The position numbers and the translations under genes were made by a program. Positions 23,668 to 28,772 of a DNA stretch of 28,772 nt are shown here, one piece after another; positions within the stretch are counted from its first letter, which is position 1, and every line of letters starts with the position of its first letter. This DNA comes from Thermocladium sp049965935 (GTDB taxonomy: Archaea > Thermoproteota > Thermoprotei > Thermoproteales > Thermocladiaceae), in assembly GCA_049965935.1 (NCBI GenBank), contig JBMFVP010000017.1, positions 1-28,772 on the forward strand, in the 5' to 3' direction. Below the pieces are notes generated by a model. The model was not told where the DNA came from and did not search any database. It saw nothing but the letters and a program-made list of their open reading frames with translations.

Positions 23668-23957
23668 AGAGTAACGCGGGTTCCCTCTTAAATTTTATCC
23701 CAATGACTCTATGCATCAAACTTAAGCGTGAATTCAATATATAATCTCAATCAATAATGAAGAGCATCACTTGAATATAACGGACAATCCATTGGCTTGG
23801 AATTGTCTTTAATTATAAAGCTTAATGGCTCAAGGAGCATCATTGGTTGCCTTTAGGGCATAGATTTCATTTTCAATTTATATAGTTGAAAGATCTTGAA
23901 AATTGATTTATAAAGTATTAAATTCGTTTTGCCGAAATATTCGTGCAGGAAGATGGA
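23668..23957. other. Gene-free spacer
   Basis: About 290 bp. Apart from the TATA block of the tRNA fragment (23687-23697) I see only A/T-rich sequence with no supported ORF, repeat or hairpin. Confidence 0.4.
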
Positions 23958-24200
23958 TTAGTCCTTTTTTATTAGGTATTTCCTCATCATGGACTCTATG
24001 AATTGCTTGTACTCCTCGCTGATCGGCGAATTGCTTGATTTACATGCCAGCTCGTATTGGCTATTCAACGCCACTAATCTTAATAAGGCAGCCCTCGTTT
24101 CGCTAAATAATTCCAGCGCCTCTTCGTGGAGTGCTGCCTTTCTAGAATTAAGTCTTAATAATTCTTGCTTTATCTTAAGCGCATCATTGCAATTCTCCAC
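23958..24200 (-). CDS. Hypothetical coiled-coil protein, 80 residues
   Basis: Family not recognised. Residues 5-50 form a helical, heptad-like region (ALKIKQELLRLNSRKAALHE, ALELFSETRAALLRLVALNS), followed by a polar stretch and a second helix EEYKQFIESMMRKYL. The start is GTG at 24200, with the perfect Shine-Dalgarno GAGGTGA (24207-24213) 6 nt upstream. The start overlaps the end of the 56-codon ORF by 17 bp, so it is the third gene of a tight unit with the nitrilase-family gene. The two small proteins may form a helical pair. Confidence 0.6.
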   Translation of the reverse strand: MENCNDALKIKQELLRLNSRKAALHEEALELFSETRAALLRLVALNSQYELACKSSNSPISEEYKQFIESMMRKYLIKKD

Positions 24201-24354
24201 ACTTATTCACCTCGCTCATTAGTTTCCTAAACATGTTCTCTATTGTGATTAAATCATCGGTATAGCTCGCTATCAATTCGTTGTATTGATCGATATCTTT
24301 CAATAATTCATCCCTATAACTTAAAAGTTGCCTTACCTCATCTTCACAAGTCAT
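24184..24354 (-). CDS. Small hypothetical protein, 56 residues, between nitrilase gene and coiled-coil gene
   Basis: A short frame found by reading the gap: starts MTCEDEVRQLLSYRDELLKD and ends NKCGELQ. The ATG shares one base with the nitrilase stop (TGATG), and its own stop lies 17 bp inside the following gene. The protein is acidic and helical with heptad-like spacing (LLSYRDELLKDI, YNELIASYTDDLITIENMF), like its downstream neighbour. Family unknown. Coupling at both ends is the main support; codon use agrees with neighbours (many GAT, GAA, ATA, TTA). Confidence 0.6.
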   Translation of the reverse strand: MTCEDEVRQLLSYRDELLKDIDQYNELIASYTDDLITIENMFRKLMSEVNKCGELQ

Positions 24355-25175
24355 CAATGTTCAGCCTCTATAATTCTATTAAGCATCTCCCTATCACTTC
24401 GTTGATAATCCTTCAATATGGGCCTTATCGATCTATATCTTGTTACCATTGATGGATCAATATCCACAGTCACGTAATCCTCATCATAGTACTTGGCCTT
24501 AATTATGACTTCACCAAGCGGATCAACCGCATGGCTTCCGCCAAAGAAACCCAAGCCATCATACTGACCCACCGTGTTTACGTATATGGTATAAACGACG
24601 TTCTCCATGGCCCTCGCCCTCATGAATGCCTCAAAATGATTTTTGCTCATATCAGGCGCAGCACTTATGTACACATGTATCTTTGCGCCCCTCAGCATTA
24701 GGCTTCGAGAGATCTCCGGATAGAATGCATCATAACAAATGGCTAGGCCAAGCCTAGCTCCATTGATATCAAATACTGGGGCATCCTCCTCGCCGATCCC
24801 AAAGTAACGCGCCTCATCAAATACGCCATAACTCGGCAAGTGCCTCTTACGATATTTAGCTATTAACCCATTTGGCCCGATCACTATAGCAGCATTATAT
24901 ATCACATCTGTTACCTCATCTCGCTCCCCCATTCCAGTTATTATGGTGCACCCGGTCTCGGCTGCAGCTGCTGTGAGCGTTTTAACTATGTTGCCATTCA
25001 TTGGCTCCGCCATATTGAAATGGAGATCTCGAGACATGTAACCAGGCAAATATAGTTCAGGAGTAACCACTACGTCCCCATTGCCGCAGTTCGCCTTCAT
25101 GTAACTTACTAATCTATCCAAGTTATAATTGACATCGCCTAGCCTACTCTTTGCTTGAAATAAGTGAAACCTCAT
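24354..25175 (-). CDS. Carbon-nitrogen hydrolase (nitrilase/omega-amidase superfamily)
   Basis: Cytosolic hydrolase of amides or nitriles, 273 residues, normal length. The catalytic triad is readable: Glu40 in TPELYLPGY, Lys110 in YRKRHLPSYGVF and Cys147 in AICYDAFYPE. The block PEISRSLMLRGAKIHVYISAAP and YTIYVNTVGQYDGLGFFGGSHAVDPLGEVI are typical of the superfamily. Substrate cannot be read from sequence. A TATA-like AAAAGAATAAAAA (about 25200-25212) lies 26 bp before the ATG at 25175. Two small helical proteins are coded directly downstream in overlap, which is unusual. Confidence 0.88.
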   Translation of the reverse strand: MRFHLFQAKSRLGDVNYNLDRLVSYMKANCGNGDVVVTPELYLPGYMSRDLHFNMAEPMNGNIVKTLTAAAAETGCTIITGMGERDEVTDVIYNAAIVIGPNGLIAKYRKRHLPSYGVFDEARYFGIGEEDAPVFDINGARLGLAICYDAFYPEISRSLMLRGAKIHVYISAAPDMSKNHFEAFMRARAMENVVYTIYVNTVGQYDGLGFFGGSHAVDPLGEVIIKAKYYDEDYVTVDIDPSMVTRYRSIRPILKDYQRSDREMLNRIIEAEH

Positions 25176-25227
25176 GCGGCTTATTAAGTCCCCGTTGGGT
25201 TTTTATTCTTTTAGCAAAAGTGCTCCT

Positions 25228-27156
25228 CTATACTACTCGAACGCTCTCCAGTTGACCAAGAACTATCGAGTCCAGCCTATAGGTGAGTTCCAAGCTTAGC
25301 ATTAGGTTAAGCATCTTGCTTGGTTCACCGTGAAGTATTATTGCCTTCTGGGGCTTTGGATCCATGGAACCCACATACCTCATTAGTTGCTTCCTATCGC
25401 TATGCCCAGAGAATCCCGGTGCATCGAATACTTGCATCTTTACATCAAGGGTTAACTCATCATTATAGTACTTTACTTGCACCTTCTTCTCGCCCATCTT
25501 TAATCGCCGACCAAGGGTTCCCTCACCTTGATACGACACAAATATTAGCGAGTTCTTGGGGTCATCGACCATGTGAACGAAGTAATCAAGTGCTGGACCG
25601 CCATTTAGCATGCCGTGCGGCGCGAGTATTATAGATGGTAATCCCTGCACTATATCCATTACTTGCTCTTGTCTCTTCTCAGGCATGCGTGCCCTCTCAA
25701 CAGGCTTCACGTATTCCGATAGGAATGGATTCACGCCGTCATATATTAAGTCCCTAATATTTCTATTTAAGTAGTCGGGAAACATCATATGTATGTTCAG
25801 CGTTTCCAGCACCATTCCATCCACATATATGGGTACCTTAGGTAATTTACCGCTGCTTATTGCCTCATTAAGGACAAGCAAGACCTCTTGCGCCCGTCCC
25901 GTACTGAATACTGGGATCAATGCTTTTCCGCCTCTCTCTATTGTGTTGTTCAATATATCGATTAATTGAGCCTCGCTCTCTTGGCGAGGAAGTTGAACAT
26001 CATTCTTACCGCCATATGTGCTCTCCATTATGAGTAGTTCAGCTCTCTTGAATTTATTATGGGCTGGGTTAAGCAGCCTGGAAGGACCATACTTAAAGTC
26101 GCCGGTATATATTACATTATATAAGCCATTGCCCACATGTAGGTGCGATATAGCGCTGCCTATTTCATGGCCAGCATCATACAGTGTTAACTTTATATCA
26201 GGCGCAACATCGGTCACCTCATCATAATCTATGGTGATTGTATGGTAAAGTGCGGTGACTATATCCTGCATAGTATATGGTGCATTGCCTCTCTCGGCCG
26301 CCGTCTCAACATAGTCTGTGAGGAGAACCTCCATTAAGTACTTAGTTGGCTCGGTCATATAGACTGGCCCCTTATATCCATACTTGAATAGGTAAGGCAG
26401 GAACCCCACGTGATCTAGGTGTGCGTGGGATATTATCACAGCATCCAATTTATCTATATCAACTAATTCCAACGCTGGCGCCTCGTCTAGCGTTGATGTG
26501 GTGGGCTTCGCGCCCATATCCATTATTATATTGCTTTCCTTAGTTTCCATATATATAGCGCTTCTTCCGACTTCTTGGCATGCGCCGAGGCACGTTATTC
26601 TGACGTATTCATTATCATAACTATATATGGGCATCCTATGTATTCTATAGCCAAGGCTCTTCAAGAAGTCCTGGCGCTCCTTTGCCATCTTTATCTGCAA
26701 TTGATTGACTATATCTATCTCATCGTGAGGCAACCCCTTACTCATTTCAAACGCTGTGGCAATTATCCAAGGTTTCCAACCCGTTTCGGCCAAAATGGTT
26801 TTCTCCAGTTTCCTATCCCTAGTTGGTCTCTTTAGGTAAATGTAGACTTCCCCAGCCTGCTCATCGAAGTATATGCTGTCCACCTCATTACCGACCTCGG
26901 TGATCATATTACGTATCATTTTCTCCACGTTCTGTTTCGGCGTTCTTATCTTGGGATCACCCCGTATTATTATGTGTTTCTTCAATTCCTTAGCAAGGGA
27001 TTTTATGAAGTCGCTATTATCCATCACATACTTTGGATTAGCTACGTATATCACTACACTGGGTCCCTCGAACTCGACCCTAGTTACATTGCTTTCTTGA
27101 GGCAATATCTTGAGTATTTTCTCCTGAATATCAGATCTAAAGGTCAATTGAATCAC
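25228..27156 (-). CDS. KH-domain beta-CASP ribonuclease aCPSF1 (FttA)
   Basis: Archaeal homologue of the cleavage factor CPSF73; cuts nascent RNA after U-rich sites and drives factor-dependent transcription termination. Residues 1-140 are two KH-like domains; 185-380 the metallo-beta-lactamase fold with SHAHLDHVGFLPYL (His244, His246, Asp248, His249), DAGHEIGSA (His330) and TGDFKYGPS (Asp353); then the beta-CASP domain (ALIPVFSTGRAQEVLLVLNE) and the C-terminal SGHSDRKQLMRYV and ILHGEPSKM blocks. The KH loop, usually rich in glycine (GxxG), reads KRPTRDRKLEKTILAETGW and lacks it. The frame opens at GTG 27156; the TTG at 27147 follows AGGTGATT at a good distance and is an alternative start. A TATA block at about 27208-27215 would give a short leader. 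Confidence 0.93.
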   Translation of the reverse strand: MIQLTFRSDIQEKILKILPQESNVTRVEFEGPSVVIYVANPKYVMDNSDFIKSLAKELKKHIIIRGDPKIRTPKQNVEKMIRNMITEVGNEVDSIYFDEQAGEVYIYLKRPTRDRKLEKTILAETGWKPWIIATAFEMSKGLPHDEIDIVNQLQIKMAKERQDFLKSLGYRIHRMPIYSYDNEYVRITCLGACQEVGRSAIYMETKESNIIMDMGAKPTTSTLDEAPALELVDIDKLDAVIISHAHLDHVGFLPYLFKYGYKGPVYMTEPTKYLMEVLLTDYVETAAERGNAPYTMQDIVTALYHTITIDYDEVTDVAPDIKLTLYDAGHEIGSAISHLHVGNGLYNVIYTGDFKYGPSRLLNPAHNKFKRAELLIMESTYGGKNDVQLPRQESEAQLIDILNNTIERGGKALIPVFSTGRAQEVLLVLNEAISSGKLPKVPIYVDGMVLETLNIHMMFPDYLNRNIRDLIYDGVNPFLSEYVKPVERARMPEKRQEQVMDIVQGLPSIILAPHGMLNGGPALDYFVHMVDDPKNSLIFVSYQGEGTLGRRLKMGEKKVQVKYYNDELTLDVKMQVFDAPGFSGHSDRKQLMRYVGSMDPKPQKAIILHGEPSKMLNLMLSLELTYRLDSIVLGQLESVRVV

Positions 27157-27490
27157 CTAACCCTTTATAGCGGTTCAAATTATGCTCTGAACTGAATCGT
27201 ATTTCTCTATTTAAGTTATGCATTATCCTATCCTTCCCACGAGGAAGAAACAATATTTCCCCAATCATTTTCGTTCTAGATGCGAAATCGCAGTACTTCC
27301 CCATTTATAAATGTTTTTAAACAATAATTGAAAATCATTCACTGTTTCGGCCATTCCCCAACCCCGCTAAAGCCATTGCCTAAAAAGAATAGCTGGCCCA
27401 CTTCATGATAACGAGACAAATAACAAACCTCGCCTTTTTAACGTGGGGATTCCTAGAAATGTTTTTAACTGCTTGCGTGGGCTATTGTTT
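27157..27490. other. Spacer between aCPSF1 and the omega-RNA-like element
   Basis: About 330 bp without a supported gene. It holds TATA-like blocks for aCPSF1 (CTTAAATAG, minus, about 27208-27215) and two plus-strand TTTTTAAC boxes at about 27435-27442 and 27462-27469; the second suits a transcript starting near 27491. Confidence 0.4.
27461..27470 (+). promoter_or_regulatory. TATA box of the omega-RNA-like transcript
   Basis: GTTTTTAACT is centred 26 bp before about 27491, which is 5 bp before the first base of the long stem of the structured element. Confidence 0.4.
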
Positions 27491-27634
27491 CTGTTCCGCT
27501 GGTTAATTTTTGGGGGATGAGAGCAAGGGCCGACCACCGCAACCCCAGCGGAGTCGAGTAGCACCAACAAAGGGGTGTAACCCTCTAGACCTCGGGGAAC
27601 CCTCGCCCCTCAAGGCGGGAAGAGGTCAGTATGG
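27491..27634 (+). ncRNA. Solo omega-RNA-like / IS605 tnpB 3'-end element (copy C)
   Basis: A GC-rich structured unit of about 140 nt. Stems: CCGCTGG (27496-27502) with CCAGCGG (27545-27551); AGGG/CCCT (27571-27574 with 27581-27584); GACCTC (27588-27593) with GAGGTC (27622-27627), enclosing CTCGCC/GGCGGG (27602-27607 with 27614-27619). The ending CTCGGGGAACCCTCGCCC ... GGCGGGAAGAGGTCAG is the pattern I know from the 3' ends of archaeal tnpB genes, where it forms the omega-RNA scaffold; a guide would start after TCAG at 27630. The frame 27469-27561 ends GMRARADHRNPSGVE and may be a fossil TnpB C terminus. No TnpB gene lies upstream. Alternatives: plain decayed insertion sequence, or an unrelated structured RNA. 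Confidence 0.45.
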
Positions 27635-27715
27635 CAATTAGACTCCGCCTCCAGTGAATTTAACCTAATGCTCGTTGCTCCACCATAGCCTTATCCAAAC
27701 ATTGCAGAAAATAAA

Positions 27716-27830
27716 TGGGGCCGCCGGGATTTGAACCCGGGATCACCGACGTTCCGGATGATTGGAGCAACCGCTCCACGGGGCTCATGCCCCAGGCCGG
27801 TATCCTTCTTCCAAGCTAGACTACGGCCCC
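27716..27830 (-). tRNA. tRNA-Pro (GGG) with a 38-nt intron at 37/38
   Basis: The gene reads GGGGCCG-TA-GTCT, D loop with GG, GGAT, A26, CCGGC, loop CTGGGGC, GTCGG, TGATC, CCGGG-TTCAAAT-CCCGG, CGGCCCC, A. Anticodon GGG decodes proline CCC. The intron (27752-27789) is set in a textbook bulge-helix-bulge: outer helix CCGGC/GTCGG, central helix CTGG/CCGG, bulges GGC and AAC, inner helix ATGA/TCAT. Cutting after the second bulge base gives G37 joined to C38. No CCA is encoded. A TATA block TTAAAAATA (27851-27860) is centred 25 bp before G1, so transcription starts at the mature 5' end. A T-rich TTTATTTT follows the 3' end as a likely terminator. Confidence 0.92.
27752..27789 (-). other. tRNA-Pro intron (canonical 37/38)
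   Basis: 38 nt, with an internal hairpin GGAGC/GCTCC; splice sites set by a canonical bulge-helix-bulge. Confidence 0.85.
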
Positions 27831-27850
27831 CTTGGCTCCTGCATCCTTAG

Positions 27851-27860
27851 TATTTTTAAT
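27851..27860 (-). promoter_or_regulatory. TATA box of tRNA-Pro
   Basis: Minus strand ATTAAAAATA lies 25 bp before the first base of the tRNA. Confidence 0.6.
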
Positions 27861-27902
27861 CTTTGCGTTCAATGTATAAATGCATCCAATATATTCTGAC
27901 AA

Positions 27903-27977
27903 AAGAAAGGCAAGCCTCGCCCATTTAAGGCGGGAAGGAGGTCAGAGAGACGACTATTGGCCTTCTATTCCTTTCTT
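27903..27977 (+). repeat. 35-bp repeat, copy B, inside an 8-bp closing stem
   Basis: Bases 27912-27946 are identical to copy A at 10509-10543, with stem CTCGCC/GGCGGG (27916-27921 with 27929-27934), loop CATTTAA and the ending TCAG. Around it, AAGAAAGG (27903-27910) and CCTTTCTT (27970-27977) are exact complements. The TTCCTTTCTTGG part also follows copy A (10571-10582), so more than the 35 bp is shared. No gene accompanies it. It looks like a solo IS605-type end or a small structured RNA. Confidence 0.6.
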
Positions 27978-28284
27978 GGTAAAACTATAAAGAAAAACTC
28001 ATCCCATTCTAGGGCTATGAGGGGATTAGAACCGTTAAGCAGCAATTATCCCTTATATGTACTTCACTTTCTTGATGCCCTAATATTATGAAGTCACTCT
28101 CCCATTTACCCTTTATTGATTGGGAAAAACACGCCAGATGGAAACAAATATTCATTATTGCCTCATAAATTATGAGATTTATCGTTAATTAACGACTTCA
28201 CTTTAATATGATATGGTTAAGAGAATATCCTCTTTCCGTGAGGACAGGATAATTCATAATTACGTGAGAGAAATTTTTAATTGA
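27978..28284. other. Spacer downstream of the CDC48-like gene with two adjacent palindromes
   Basis: About 300 bp with no supported gene. Two palindromes lie 5 bp apart: CTCATAA-A-TTATGAG (28162-28176) and the perfect TCGTTAATTAACGA (28182-28195). They are 3' of the CDC48-like gene and have no obvious promoter role on the left side. Confidence 0.4.
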
Positions 28285-28772
28285 TCAGCCCCCGCGAAGT
28301 GCCCGCCTTAGAGTCTTTGCCATATCCTCATAATGCTTCACTATTTCGCTTGTAAGCGATGGCTGTACCCTAGTCATCGCCTCCTCGAAGTGCCTCATAG
28401 TTACCTCACGTGCATGCGGCTCCTTATTATTGATAGCCTCACGAAGCGCCAGCATTGCTGCTTCTTTCACTAGTGCTGCTATATCGGCTCCAGTATAGTA
28501 CTCGGTTTTCTCGGCGATCTTGGCTAAATCAACATCATTGCTCATCTTTATTCTTCGAGTATGGACCTTAAGTATCGCTAGCCTAGCCTCCTTATCGGGC
28601 GGCGGAATATAGATTATCCTATCGAATCTCCCGGGCCTCAGTAGCGCTGGATCCATCATGTCGGGCCTATTAGTGGCTCCAATCACTACCACATTCTTCA
28701 GCGGTACAATGCCATCCATCTCTGCCAATATCTGGTTAACTATTCTATCGGTGGCTCCAGAATCAACCCTTA
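28285..28772 (-). CDS. CDC48/VAT-type AAA ATPase, C-terminal part (5' end outside window)
   Basis: Protein-unfolding hexameric ATPase. The frame is open to the right edge; the first visible residues (RVDSGATDRIVNQILAEMDG) follow Walker B of an AAA module. Then come sensor 1 with VVVIGATNRPDMMDPALLRPGRFDRIIYIPPPD, which includes the arginine fingers, and the sensor 2 region YTGADIAALVKEAAMLALREA. The tail (HFEEAMTRVQPSLTSEIVKHYEDMAKTLRR) ends in RALRGG and is typical of the last AAA domain of CDC48 proteins. Apparent internal starts near 28728 are not the gene start. No promoter is visible because the 5' end is missing. Confidence 0.92.
   Translation of the reverse strand, partial: RVDSGATDRIVNQILAEMDGIVPLKNVVVIGATNRPDMMDPALLRPGRFDRIIYIPPPDKEARLAILKVHTRRIKMSNDVDLAKIAEKTEYYTGADIAALVKEAAMLALREAINNKEPHAREVTMRHFEEAMTRVQPSLTSEIVKHYEDMAKTLRRALRGG

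Noticed and set aside
27491..27665. Type-T minimal RNase P RNA or SRP RNA
   Set aside because: The TCAGTATGGCAATTAGAC stretch recalls conserved region V of RNase P RNA, but no GGAAAGTCC-like region I is present upstream, and SRP RNA is about twice as long. The omega-RNA-like 3' end fits better.
23581..27830. Integrated element bounded by tRNA 3'-end att sites
   Set aside because: The tRNA ends at 23584 and 27716 share about 22 bases in direct orientation, but the DNA between holds only host genes (nitrilase family, aCPSF1), and the T-stem intron and promoter at 23581 argue for a real tRNA part.
1..28772. CRISPR array, prophage or transposase gene
   Set aside because: No regularly spaced repeats, no phage structural genes and no intact TnpA, TnpB or other transposase frame were found in any reading frame.

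Overview
The window looks like chromosome of a hyperthermophilic crenarchaeon of the order Thermoproteales, most like the Caldivirga/Vulcanisaeta/Thermocladium group; this placement is inference from gene content. The evidence is archaeal information genes (eukaryotic-type glycyl-tRNA synthetase, TrmI, KH-beta-CASP RNase aCPSF1, a CDC48-type AAA ATPase), a tungstate-type ABC transporter, an EtfCXBA cluster of the kind studied in Pyrobaculum, intron-bearing tRNA genes, and A/T-rich TATA boxes centred about 26 bp before start codons, which points to mostly leaderless mRNAs. Base composition is moderate, with GC-rich islands only at structured RNAs.

Layout. 1-419: 3' end of a methyltransferase gene. 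479-2146: catalytic subunit of methylmalonyl-CoA mutase. 2211-5134: tungstate/molybdate transporter wtpABC behind a perfect palindrome that brackets its TATA box. 5356-9463: a small orphan gene, the electron-transfer flavoprotein cluster etfC-etfX-etfB-etfA (probably an NADH/quinone/ferredoxin bifurcating complex), and a second orphan. 9495-10379: winged-helix/CBS regulator. 10380-10589: GC-rich structured intergenic DNA with IS200/IS605-like ends. 10590-11699: MFS transporter. 11739-12773 (minus): UbiA/MenA-like prenyltransferase, which with the Etf cluster suggests menaquinone respiration. 12865-13065: tiny cysteine-less thioredoxin-fold-like protein. 13240-15555: PadR repressor plus ABC-2 exporter operon with an operator at the start site. 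15678-18303: glyS and trmI.

The rest is mainly minus strand: glmS and a divergent GlmU-like protein (UDP-amino-sugar synthesis), a 14-TM MFS exporter with a short upstream ORF, a CBS protein, a 3' tRNA fragment, an overlapping trio of nitrilase-family hydrolase plus two small acidic/coiled-coil ORFs, aCPSF1, an omega-RNA-like solo element on the plus strand, an intron-containing tRNA-Pro(GGG), a second copy of a 35-bp repeat, and the 3' end of a CDC48-like gene that runs off the window.

The most interesting non-coding signals are: (1) a 3' tRNA fragment at 23581-23667 with its own promoter and a 23-nt bulge-helix-bulge intron inside the T stem, but no 5' acceptor strand nearby, so a candidate split tRNA; (2) a scattered family of IS200/IS605 right-end / omega-RNA-like hairpins (two identical over 35 bp) with no TnpA or TnpB gene in the window; (3) palindromic operators overlapping the core promoters of wtpABC and of the padR operon.
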